A DNA stretch of 15,648 nucleotides from Hungatella sp. UBA4396 (lineage in GTDB: Bacteria > Bacillota > Clostridia > Lachnospirales > Lachnospiraceae): contig DGRE01000063.1 in NCBI GenBank assembly GCA_002389905.1, forward strand, positions 1 through 15,648, written 5' to 3'. The translations under genes were made by a program, and so were the position numbers. Positions 1 through 6,895 of this stretch are shown here, in pieces (position 1 is the first letter of the stretch; each line of letters opens with the position of its first letter). The notes beneath the pieces were generated by a model, which did not search any database, was not told the origin of the DNA, and saw only the letters and a program-made list of their open reading frames with translations.

Positions 1-33
1 TATTTGTGCAATGCAGTACTAGGAGAAGGCATC

Positions 34-1113
34 ATGAAGAAAAAAGTATTAAGGACTTTGCTGTGCATCACCATGGCAGCGGCATTGACAGCAGGCTGTG
101 GGGCAAAGCCTGACCAGAAAGCAGCGGACAGCGAAAAAAAGGAAGCTGGGGAAGCAAAATCCAATGTAGAAGCTGATCCGGTGGACAAGAAAAAGGTGTA
201 TGTATCCCCTGACTGGGTACAGAGTGTCATTGACGGAAATCAGGAAGAGTCTTCTGATTATGTTATTCTGGAATGCGGCTGGGGAGAGGAAGCGGACAAC
301 CCCGGATATTTGGAAGGACATATCAAAGACGCCTATCATATGAATACAGATTACGTGGAATCCGAGGAATATTGGAACATCCGCACACCGGAGGAGATTG
401 AAAAGCTGATGGCTGATTACGGAATTACCAAGGATACGACTGTAATCTGCTACGGAACAGACGGAACAAATTCTGCTGATGACAGAGTTGCATTTACCCT
501 GTTATGGGCCGGAGTTGAAAATGTAAAATGTCTGGATGGCGGTCTTGAATCCTGGACAAAGGCCGGATATGGCCTGGACAAAGGCAGCAATAAGCCAAAA
601 GCCACAGACAAAGGCTTTGGAACCACAGTTCCCGCCCATCCGGAATATATTATTTCCATTGACGATGTAAAAGAAAAACTTGAAAATGACAGCAATTTCA
701 AATTGGTGAGCATCAGAAGCAAGGCGGAGTTTTTAGGAGAAACCAGCGGATACGGATATATTGACAAGGCAGGAGAGCCAAAAGGCGCTATCTGGGGCCG
801 GGATACGGACGACGGTTCTTACATAAAGGAAGACGGAACAACAGTGGGAGTGGATGTGCTGGAAGGATATTTAAAAGAAGCCGGAGCCTCTCTTGATCAG
901 GAAGTGGCCTTTTACTGCGGCACAGGCTGGAGAGCCACCGTTCCATTTCTCATCAGTTATGAAAATGGCTATACCAATACAAAGCTTTATGACGGAGGCT
1001 GGTTCCAGTGGCAGATGGACGACATTCTTCCCGTACAGGTAGGTGATCCCGCAGACAGTGCCTGTGAATACACCACCGTAGGAAACCTTTCTGCGGATAA
1101 AGCCAAGAAATAA
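34..1113 (+). CDS. Lipoprotein with two rhodanese domains (YnjE-like sulfurtransferase)
   Basis: Predicted extracytoplasmic, lipid-anchored sulfurtransferase of 359 residues. The N-terminus has a KKK start, a hydrophobic stretch and the lipobox LTAGC with Cys22 as the lipidation site, then a charged linker to about residue 52. Two rhodanese domains follow. The first (about 55-185) has the active-site loop CYGTDGT with Cys139 and the typical end LDGGLESWTKAG. The second (about 205-335) has CGTGWRA with Cys295 and then YDGGWFQW. As I recall, the CGTGWRA loop matches E. coli YnjE, a thiosulfate sulfurtransferase encoded beside the YnjBCD transporter. I chose the ATG at 34 because AGGAGA (21-26) precedes it and the signal peptide starts there; the frame could open further upstream from a TTG. 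Its own promoter lies outside the window. Both active-site cysteines are present, so catalysis is plausible. The sulfur donor and acceptor are unknown. Confidence 0.88.
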   Translation: MKKKVLRTLLCITMAAALTAGCGAKPDQKAADSEKKEAGEAKSNVEADPVDKKKVYVSPDWVQSVIDGNQEESSDYVILECGWGEEADNPGYLEGHIKDAYHMNTDYVESEEYWNIRTPEEIEKLMADYGITKDTTVICYGTDGTNSADDRVAFTLLWAGVENVKCLDGGLESWTKAGYGLDKGSNKPKATDKGFGTTVPAHPEYIISIDDVKEKLENDSNFKLVSIRSKAEFLGETSGYGYIDKAGEPKGAIWGRDTDDGSYIKEDGTTVGVDVLEGYLKEAGASLDQEVAFYCGTGWRATVPFLISYENGYTNTKLYDGGWFQWQMDDILPVQVGDPADSACEYTTVGNLSADKAKK

Positions 1114-1145
1114 AGAGCATGAAAACCGGAGTGAGAGCGCCTAAA

Positions 1146-1580
1146 ATGAAGAAAATAGGATATGCTGCTTTGACCTTTGCAGAAGTGCTTGTTCTGGCGG
1201 GTGCATATCTGATCCATTATTTTACCCGGAAGAAGATGGGGATGGCCAGATATGTGATTTATAAAAATCAAAGCTGGGAACGGGCTTTTCCCATGGAGGC
1301 ATTAAAGTACACGGCGGTGGCAGTTTTGGCAGTCATGACGCTTTTGCTTTTAGCAGTTTGGATAATAAGACGAAAGGGACAGGGAAAACCTGCCCCTTTC
1401 ACGTATGCTTCCATGACAATCCTGACAACGCTGTATGCTTCCTATACCTGCATCAGTTCCACAGAAACCATGAGAGCCTATTATTTTATCAGCCTGCTGC
1501 TGGCGGCAGCAGCTCTGCTCCAGATTCTGAAGGCAGGGGCAGCGCTTGTCATATGCGGAAAGAAAAAAGATGAAAGATAA
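1146..1580 (+). CDS. Hypothetical four-helix membrane protein
   Basis: I do not recognise this family. From the ATG at 1146 it encodes 144 residues with four hydrophobic segments: roughly residues 3-20, 47-68, 80-98 and 106-131. Basic clusters follow helices 1, 2 and 4 (RKK, RRK, KKK). An extra-helical segment between helices 1 and 2 holds several aromatic residues. No catalytic motif is visible. The start is uncertain: an in-frame ATG at 1119 would add nine residues but has a poor Shine-Dalgarno, while 1146 has GGAGTGAG upstream at rather long spacing. The gene lies just after the rhodanese lipoprotein and overlaps the next gene by 11 bases, so it is very likely cotranscribed and may be a membrane partner of the TVP38 proteins or of the lipoprotein. 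That role is inferred only from position. Confidence 0.7.
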   Translation: MKKIGYAALTFAEVLVLAGAYLIHYFTRKKMGMARYVIYKNQSWERAFPMEALKYTAVAVLAVMTLLLLAVWIIRRKGQGKPAPFTYASMTILTTLYASYTCISSTETMRAYYFISLLLAAAALLQILKAGAALVICGKKKDER

Positions 1581-2250
1581 AAAACTTTGGATATTTGCGG
1601 GAACCGTCATTGCGATTTGCTGTTTCAATCACATATTTGGCTGGTCTTCCTGCATCAGAGACATGGACAATCTGACTTTTTTAAAGCAAGGGGTCAGGGA
1701 TAACCTTCCTTATGCCATAGCAGTTTATACTCTGCTCACCATAGCAGGCTGTACCTTCCTGGCTCTCCCGGGAATTACATTTGCCGTGTTTGCCGGACTT
1801 TTATTCGGCCCGGTGCTGGGCACCTTATGCTGCTCGGCGGCCACCACAATCGGAGCGGCCCTGGCCTTTGGTGCAGGACGGTTCTTTTTAAAAGACAGCG
1901 TCAAACCAATGGTAATCAAGAACCGATATTTGAACAAATGGCTGTTTGACAGCCGGGAAGAAAATAAGCTGTTTGTTCTTGCCGTTACAAGGCTTGTTCC
2001 GGTATTTCCTTACAATCTTCAAAACTTTGCCTATGGCATTACGGATATTAAATTCAGTACCTACATCATTGGTTCCCTGGTCTTTATGCTGCCGGGAACT
2101 GCCATGTATACTGTGGGAACAGCCGGGCTTGAGGACAAGGAAAACCGTATGCTGTATCTGGGAATTGCAGCGGTATTGGCAGTTGGGGTCATGGGAATCG
2201 GAGTGCTTTTAAAGAAAAAATATATACAGGAGGGACAATATGAAAAATAA
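1570..2250 (+). CDS. TVP38/TMEM64 family membrane protein (YdjX/YdjZ-like), copy 1
   Basis: Integral membrane protein of 226 residues of the TVP38/TMEM64 (VTT domain, DedA-related) family. Family hallmarks are visible: LALPG at residues 64-68, an FAGLLFGPVLG segment at 74-84 followed by a small-residue-rich helix (AATTIGAALAFGAGR), and the TRLVPVFPYN segment at 140-149 followed by AYGIT. These correspond to the two re-entrant halves of the VTT fold. Relatives have been discussed as transporters or lipid scramblases, and E. coli YdjX and YdjZ are members; the substrate is not established. The ATG at 1570 has GGAAAG upstream and overlaps the previous gene by 11 bases, which suggests translational coupling. 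An ATG at 1546 is in frame but has no good ribosome site. The 3' end overlaps the Fe-S protein gene by 11 bases. Confidence 0.85.
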   Translation: MKDKKLWIFAGTVIAICCFNHIFGWSSCIRDMDNLTFLKQGVRDNLPYAIAVYTLLTIAGCTFLALPGITFAVFAGLLFGPVLGTLCCSAATTIGAALAFGAGRFFLKDSVKPMVIKNRYLNKWLFDSREENKLFVLAVTRLVPVFPYNLQNFAYGITDIKFSTYIIGSLVFMLPGTAMYTVGTAGLEDKENRMLYLGIAAVLAVGVMGIGVLLKKKYIQEGQYEK

Positions 2251-3235
2251 GCCGGGAATTACGGACCCGTCTGCATGTACTCATTGTCACGTATGCAGGC
2301 ATAATTGTCTCTTTCTGGAAAAGTATAACATTGATATCGGAGATGTAAAACGGCTTGAAGAGCTTTCTTACCACTGCTTTTTATGCGGTAAATGCTCACG
2401 GGTCTGTCCTGAGGGGATTGACGGAAGAGAAATCATTTTGAGGATGCGCCGGGAACAGGTAAGGGAGAACAATGGAAAGCTCCGTGAAAAGGGCTATGGA
2501 ATCATGGTAAGGGAAAAACAGAACTATGTATTCCGCAATTACGGCCAGGGGATGAAAAAGAGCGTGCTTTTTCCAGGATGCAGTTTTTCTGCCTATTATC
2601 CTGAGACAACGGAGTATCTGGCAAAGCTGTTTCAGGAGAAGACAGGAGGGGGAATCGTATTTGACTGCTGTGGAAAGCCCATTGCAGAATTGGGGATGGA
2701 GAAGCAGGAACAAGGGATTATTGAGGGGATTGAGAAAGGGCTGAAAGAAAAGGGCGTGGAGGAAGTGGTTACCATGTGCCCCAACTGCTATGATTTTTTA
2801 AAGCCCCGTCTGAATATAAAGATCGTGAGCATATACCAGAAATTGAAGGAGCTTGGAATCGGAAGGGTGCTTGAAGAAAAGCTTACCATATTTCCGCCCT
2901 GCCCGGACCGGGAAAGCCGGGAACTGCTTGGAGATATACAGGCATTTTTAAAGGAAGAGCCGGATATCATTTCCCGTGTGCAGTGCTGCGGACTGGGAGG
3001 ATGTGCAGGAAAAAAGGAAAAGGAACTGGCGGAAGAGATGGTGAGCGGCATAAGCCGGGAGACAGAGGAAACCGTTTATACCTACTGCGCTTCCTGTTCA
3101 GGGAATTTTGTGAGAAAGGGATACCATGATACAAAACATATCCTTTTAGAAATCTTAGAAAGAAAAGAAAGGCCGGATACGGGCCGGTCTGTAATAAACC
3201 GCCTCAAGGCGAAATACCGGAGAGAAGGACAATGA
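2240..3235 (+). CDS. Fe-S protein: two 4Fe-4S clusters plus two CCG domains (HdrC/HdrD-, GlpC-like)
   Basis: Predicted cytoplasmic redox protein of 331 residues. The N-terminal ferredoxin-like part has two CxxCxxCxxxC cluster motifs, Cys13/16/19/23 and Cys46/49/52/56 (the second ending in CP), typical of 4Fe-4S binding. Two cysteine-rich CCG domains follow. The first has FPGC (Cys114), CCG (Cys143-144) and CPNC (Cys180, 183). The second has Cys221, CCG (Cys249-250) and CASC (Cys283, 286). This layout is that of heterodisulfide reductase subunit D, GlpC and LutA-type electron carriers. A strong AGGAGGG at 2228-2234, five bases before the ATG, fixes the start. The gene overlaps TVP38 genes at both ends, matching in position the Fe-S protein YdjY between YdjX and YdjZ in E. 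coli. The likely role is electron transfer or disulfide-type chemistry linked to those membrane proteins; its partner reductase is not in the window. Confidence 0.85.
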   Translation: MKNKPGITDPSACTHCHVCRHNCLFLEKYNIDIGDVKRLEELSYHCFLCGKCSRVCPEGIDGREIILRMRREQVRENNGKLREKGYGIMVREKQNYVFRNYGQGMKKSVLFPGCSFSAYYPETTEYLAKLFQEKTGGGIVFDCCGKPIAELGMEKQEQGIIEGIEKGLKEKGVEEVVTMCPNCYDFLKPRLNIKIVSIYQKLKELGIGRVLEEKLTIFPPCPDRESRELLGDIQAFLKEEPDIISRVQCCGLGGCAGKKEKELAEEMVSGISRETEETVYTYCASCSGNFVRKGYHDTKHILLEILERKERPDTGRSVINRLKAKYRREGQ

Positions 3236-3936
3236 CTGAAAAACGTGATATAATGAAAAAAGCAGGAATGATTTTAGTAATCGGAGCCGCAGTCATAAGC
3301 TATTATGCGGTTCCGTCAGTAAGGGTAACCATAAATCAGGTATTTAAAATGTTTGCAAGCGGAGATTTTGGAGTGGTGAAGGATTTCATCGCCTCCTGGG
3401 GAGTTTATGCGGCAGCAATATCCTTTTTGCTCATGATATTTCAGTCCGTAGCAGCGCCCCTTCCGGCATTTCTCCTCACCTTTGCAAACGCCAATTTATT
3501 CGGCTGGTGGCAGGGAGCCATTCTTTCCTGGACAAGCGCCATGGCAGGGGCGGCAGTATGCTTTTACATTGCAAGAGTCCTTGGAAGAGATGCCGCAGAA
3601 AGGCTGACAAGCAAAACCGGATTAAAGCAGATTGATACGTTTTTTGAAAAGCATGGAAAAAACACAGTGTTAATCTGCCGCCTTCTGCCTTTTGTGTCTT
3701 TTGATCTGGTAAGCTATGGGGCAGGACTTACGTCCATGTCCTTTGGCTCCTTCTTTCTTGCAACGGGAATCGGACAGCTTCCGGCGACCATTGTTTATTC
3801 ATATGTGGGAGGAATGCTGACAGGAGGCACCAGGCTGTTTGTGACAGGGCTTCTCATACTCTTTGCGCTGTCGGCTCTCATTGTTATGGCAAGAAGAATA
3901 TATGTGGAAAGACAAATGAAAAAGGGAGGCAGATAA
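3232..3936 (+). CDS. TVP38/TMEM64 family membrane protein (YdjX/YdjZ-like), copy 2
   Basis: Second TVP38/TMEM64 paralogue, 234 residues, clearly diverged from the copy at 1570-2250. Hydrophobic helices occur near residues 11-27, 57-75, 78-115, 165-195 and 202-220. The family signature is visible as FANANLFGWWQG (84-95), followed by a small-residue helix ending in ARVLGR (114-119), and RLLPFVSFDLVSYGAG (150-165). Start ATG 3232 overlaps the previous stop as ATGA, with AGAAGGA just upstream, so translation is coupled to the Fe-S protein. An internal ATG (3253) has no ribosome site. Two TVP38 proteins bracketing an Fe-S protein is the E. coli YdjX-YdjY-YdjZ arrangement, which suggests a heteromeric complex. 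The transported or processed molecule is not known. Confidence 0.85.
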   Translation: MTEKRDIMKKAGMILVIGAAVISYYAVPSVRVTINQVFKMFASGDFGVVKDFIASWGVYAAAISFLLMIFQSVAAPLPAFLLTFANANLFGWWQGAILSWTSAMAGAAVCFYIARVLGRDAAERLTSKTGLKQIDTFFEKHGKNTVLICRLLPFVSFDLVSYGAGLTSMSFGSFFLATGIGQLPATIVYSYVGGMLTGGTRLFVTGLLILFALSALIVMARRIYVERQMKKGGR

Positions 3937-3938
3937 AA

Positions 3939-4391
3939 ATGGATGTTTGTCAGGGAAAAAGCATAGACCTTGAAGAGATCAAGGGATTATTCCTCCAGGG
4001 AATCGATTGTTCCCAGGTAGTGGCAGGGGCATTTGCAGAGGAACTGGAAGTGGACAAAGAGCTGCTTTGGAAGGTTTCCTCCTGCTTTGGAGGGGGAATG
4101 CAGTGTGCAGAAACCTGCGGCGCTGTCACAGGTGCCTTGATGGTTCTTGGGATGAAGTACGGGCACTGCAAAGAGGGTGACGTCTTCCAGAAAGAGATGA
4201 TGAAGCAGAAAACAGCAAAGTTTAAGCGGCTGTTTGCAGAAAAATATCCCTCCTGCATCTGCCGTGATTTGCTGGGACATGATATTTCCAGGAAGGAAGA
4301 ACTGGAAAAGGTTATGGAAAAGGGGCTGTTTCTCCAGTTCTGCCCCAAGGTTGTAGAAGACACAATAGAAATTTTATGGAAGATTGTATAG
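3939..4391 (+). CDS. C_GCAxxG_C_C family redox protein
   Basis: Small cysteine-rich protein of 150 residues of the C_GCAxxG_C_C family, redox-type proteins common in anaerobes. Visible landmarks are DCSQ with Cys24, SCFGGGM with Cys49, the core CAETCGAVTGALMVLG with Cys56 and Cys60, then CIC at 106-108 and Cys135 near the end. There is no signal peptide or membrane helix, so it should be cytoplasmic. GGGAGG lies before the ATG, and the gene starts two bases after the second TVP38 gene stops and directly abuts the glycosyltransferase gene. The biochemical role of the family is not well defined; metal or cluster binding through the conserved cysteines is the usual expectation. Here it would add a second redox component to the cluster. 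Confidence 0.85.
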   Translation: MDVCQGKSIDLEEIKGLFLQGIDCSQVVAGAFAEELEVDKELLWKVSSCFGGGMQCAETCGAVTGALMVLGMKYGHCKEGDVFQKEMMKQKTAKFKRLFAEKYPSCICRDLLGHDISRKEELEKVMEKGLFLQFCPKVVEDTIEILWKIV

Positions 4392-5729
4392 ATGAAACAG
4401 GCGGTTATCATATTTACGAGAGTGCCGGTTCCGGGAAAGACAAAGACCAGGCTGATGAATACCCTTACGCCCCGGCAGTGTGCAGGGCTTCATATCTGCT
4501 TTCTAAAGGACATCCGCAGGGAATGTGAAAAATGCGGGGCGGATATTTTTATCTGCCATACACCGGATGGGGAAAAGGAGCAGAGGCTTCTGAAGGAAAT
4601 TCTGGGAGAGCAGAAGGGGTATTTCGGGCAGCAGGGGGAACATCTGGGGGAACGGATGCACCGGGCCTTTGAAGAAGTATTTTCCAGGGGATACGGCCAA
4701 TGCCTCCTCATTGGAACGGATATTCCTGAGCTGCGGTCCGGTTATCTTAAACGAGCATTTAAGGTGCTTGAAAACCGGGATGTGGTCTTTGGGAAAACGT
4801 ATGACGGAGGGTATTATCTCATAGGGCTGAAAAAGCCCTGCCCCGAAGCCTTTGGCCTTGGCCGCTATAGTCATGGGAGTGTTTTGGAAGACACAGTGAA
4901 AATCCTTTCCCAGGCTGGAATGACTGTTGGTTACACAAAAAAGCTTTGGGATATAGATACCCTGTCAGATTTGAGAGAATATAAGAAACGGATGCAAAGC
5001 AAGGAAAGCTTAAAGCATAGGAAAACCGGGCAATATGTTACCAAAATTGCCTCCGTTTCCATCATTATTCCGATTTACAATGAGAAAAAAGATATTGAGA
5101 AGCTGCAGGAACGGCTGAAAGAGCTGCAGGAAGAATGTGAAATTCTGTTTGTGGACGGAGGAAGTACAGACCGCACCCTGGAGCTGATAGACCCCGGATA
5201 CCGGGTGCTTCACAGTGAAAAAGGAAGAGGAAATCAGATGAACGCAGGAGCAAAGGCCAGCAGCGGTGACATCCTGTTTTTTCTGCACTGCGACAGTGAA
5301 CTTCCTGAAAGGCCTTTGGAAGAAATCAGAAGAGTGATGAGGGATTACCGGGCCGGATGCTTTGGAATCGCATTTCATTCCCGGAATTTTTTCATGTTTA
5401 CCTGCAGGGTGATTTCCAACCACAGAATCAAGGACAGGAAAGTCATGTTTGGGGATCAGGGGATTTTTATAGACCGGGAACTGTTTTTTGAAGCCGGGAT
5501 GTTTCCTGAGATTCCCCTTATGGAGGACTACCAGTTTTCTCTGACCCTGAAGGAAATGCATGTAAAGCTTGGAATGGCAAGGAAACGGATTTATACATCG
5601 GACAGGCGTTTTCCCAAAGGTACAATACCGAAATTGAAACTCATGTGGAAGATGAACCGGCTCCGGAGCATGTACCGGAAGGGGGTTCCCATAGAAAGGA
5701 TCTCGGATATGTACCGGGATGTGAGATAA
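4392..5729 (+). CDS. Fused glycosyltransferase: TIGR04282 (DUF2064) domain plus TIGR04283 GT2 domain
   Basis: Two sugar-nucleotide enzymes in one 445-residue protein. Residues 1-200 form a DUF2064/TIGR04282 domain: FTRVPVPGKTKTRL at 8-21, GTDIPEL at 108-114 and DGGYYLIGL at 138-146, all typical of this nucleotidyl/glycosyltransferase-like fold. Residues 221-445 form a family 2 glycosyltransferase of the TIGR04283 type: SIIIPIYNE near 223, FVDGGSTDRT near 253, GRGNQMNAGA near 278, the acidic HCDSE site at 299-303, FGDQGIF near 353 and EDYQ at 378-381. The linker (about 201-220) is short and basic. These two families are usually separate adjacent genes and carry 'arsenosugar biosynthesis' names because of neighbourhood with the radical SAM enzyme ArsS; substrates are largely untested. 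No membrane helix is seen. The start directly follows the previous stop, with GGAAGA upstream. Confidence 0.88.
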   Translation: MKQAVIIFTRVPVPGKTKTRLMNTLTPRQCAGLHICFLKDIRRECEKCGADIFICHTPDGEKEQRLLKEILGEQKGYFGQQGEHLGERMHRAFEEVFSRGYGQCLLIGTDIPELRSGYLKRAFKVLENRDVVFGKTYDGGYYLIGLKKPCPEAFGLGRYSHGSVLEDTVKILSQAGMTVGYTKKLWDIDTLSDLREYKKRMQSKESLKHRKTGQYVTKIASVSIIIPIYNEKKDIEKLQERLKELQEECEILFVDGGSTDRTLELIDPGYRVLHSEKGRGNQMNAGAKASSGDILFFLHCDSELPERPLEEIRRVMRDYRAGCFGIAFHSRNFFMFTCRVISNHRIKDRKVMFGDQGIFIDRELFFEAGMFPEIPLMEDYQFSLTLKEMHVKLGMARKRIYTSDRRFPKGTIPKLKLMWKMNRLRSMYRKGVPIERISDMYRDVR

Positions 5730-5743
5730 GGGGCGATAAAAAT

Positions 5744-6748
5744 ATGAATCAGGTACAAGGACTGACAGACTATATCAGATGGAGCGGATACCGGGAAGGC
5801 CTGGGACTTCCAGAGAAGGTGACAGAGGAGTACCGGATGCTGGCTCAAGGGGAATATAACAGAAACTATTTGTTCCTTCATCCGGTTACAGGCAAAAAGC
5901 TGATTCTGCGGGTAAATTTTGGAAGTCAGATGCATCTGGAGGACCAGATTGGATACGAATACAAGGCGCTGGAGCTGTTAAAGAGCTCAGAGCGGACCCC
6001 GAAGCCATTGTATGTGGATGGAACAAAAGAACATATCCCATATGGAATCATGGTAATGGAGTATCTTCCGGGACATGCGCTGGATTATGAAAGGGAGCTT
6101 TATTATGCGGCGGATTGTCTGGCGGATATACACAGTGTTCCTATTGCCGGAGATCATTCTCTCATTGTTCCGGACAACCCTTTAAAAGCGATTCTGGAAG
6201 AGTGTGAGGAGATGTTTTTAAAGTATGAGGAGTCTGATCTGGGAGACAGGGAAAAGAAGAAAAAGATAAGACGGCTGCTGAAAAAGGGCTGGGAGCGGGC
6301 GGACAGTTTGGAACGACCTGCTTACCGCTGCTGTATCAACACAGAGCTGAATTCCACCAATTTCCTTATCAATGGAGAGAAGGAAGGGAATTATCTGATC
6401 GACTGGGAAAAACCCCTTTACGGGGACCCGGCTCAGGACCTGGGACATTTTCTTGCACCCACCACCACCTTCTGGAAAACAGACGTGATCCTGGAAAAGG
6501 AACAGATGGAGAACTTTATGAAGGTGTATCTGGAAAAGGCCGCTGAAAGGTTTGATACAACGGGCTTAAAGGAACGGACAAGGGCATATATTCCGGTTAC
6601 ATGCTTAAGAGGAATTACCTGGTGCGCCATGGCCTGGGTGGAATATCAAAAGCCGGATAAGGAGATATTCAATGAGTCCACGGCCCGGAAGCTGGAAGCG
6701 TATTTAAGCCATGGATTTTTGGACAGGATAGGGGAAATTGTGGATTGA
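5744..6748 (+). CDS. Kinase-fold phosphotransferase (APH/choline kinase type) with Glu in the catalytic loop
   Basis: Protein of 334 residues with the aminoglycoside phosphotransferase/choline kinase fold. N-lobe features are LILRVN at 53-58 and Glu72 in a helix (YEYKALELL), then the hinge MVMEYLPG at 103-110. The catalytic loop reads NTELNSTNFL at 199-208, where the family norm is HGDxxxxNxL: Asn206 is kept, but the catalytic Asp position is Glu201 and the His position is Asn. The metal-binding segment LIDWEKPLYGDPAQDLGHF (218-236) is intact, with Asp220. The protein may thus be an active variant or a binding-only pseudokinase. The start was placed at 5744 because AAGGGG lies about 11 bases upstream; the frame is open further upstream inside the previous gene without a ribosome site. 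It ends the first transcription block. The acceptor is unknown; a sugar, nucleoside or amino alcohol is plausible. Confidence 0.82.
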   Translation: MNQVQGLTDYIRWSGYREGLGLPEKVTEEYRMLAQGEYNRNYLFLHPVTGKKLILRVNFGSQMHLEDQIGYEYKALELLKSSERTPKPLYVDGTKEHIPYGIMVMEYLPGHALDYERELYYAADCLADIHSVPIAGDHSLIVPDNPLKAILEECEEMFLKYEESDLGDREKKKKIRRLLKKGWERADSLERPAYRCCINTELNSTNFLINGEKEGNYLIDWEKPLYGDPAQDLGHFLAPTTTFWKTDVILEKEQMENFMKVYLEKAAERFDTTGLKERTRAYIPVTCLRGITWCAMAWVEYQKPDKEIFNESTARKLEAYLSHGFLDRIGEIVD

Positions 6749-6803
6749 TAGAAGATATCTATAGGTATATGGAATAAATGAATAGGTAATTCGGTACTTT
6801 CAC

Positions 6804-6832
6804 TTGAATGAGCAGGGGGAAGCCTTTATAAT
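6804..6832 (+). promoter_or_regulatory. Sigma-A type promoter for the rhodanese/ABC transporter operon
   Basis: A -35 box TTGAAT (6804-6809) and a perfect -10 box TATAAT (6827-6832) are separated by 17 bases. A start near 6839 would give a leader of about 57 bases before the ATG at 6896. It lies in the 147-base gap after the phosphotransferase gene, the longest gap in the accessory region. No clear intrinsic terminator was found in the gap, so readthrough from the upstream genes is possible. Confidence 0.75.
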
Positions 6833-6895
6833 CATCATCATGCGGTGTCAAAATCAGAAACGGACACTGGAAAACCTAGGAGGAAAAGATTTATT

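Noticed and set aside
3950..4411. 153-codon open frame on the - strand
   Set aside because: Antisense to the C_GCAxxG_C_C gene; its composition mirrors the coding strand and shows no domain.
5010..5561. 183-codon open frame on the - strand
   Set aside because: It is antisense to the GT2 domain of the glycosyltransferase fusion, which has clear conserved motifs; no support for a real gene.
34..6748. Complete arsenosugar biosynthesis cluster
   Set aside because: The glycosyltransferase names point that way, but neither the methyltransferase ArsM nor the radical SAM enzyme ArsS is in the window, so the assignment is left open.
6749..6770. AT-rich inverted repeat (ATAGA/TCTAT) after the phosphotransferase gene
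   Set aside because: Short, weak stem without a following T-run; not credible as a terminator.
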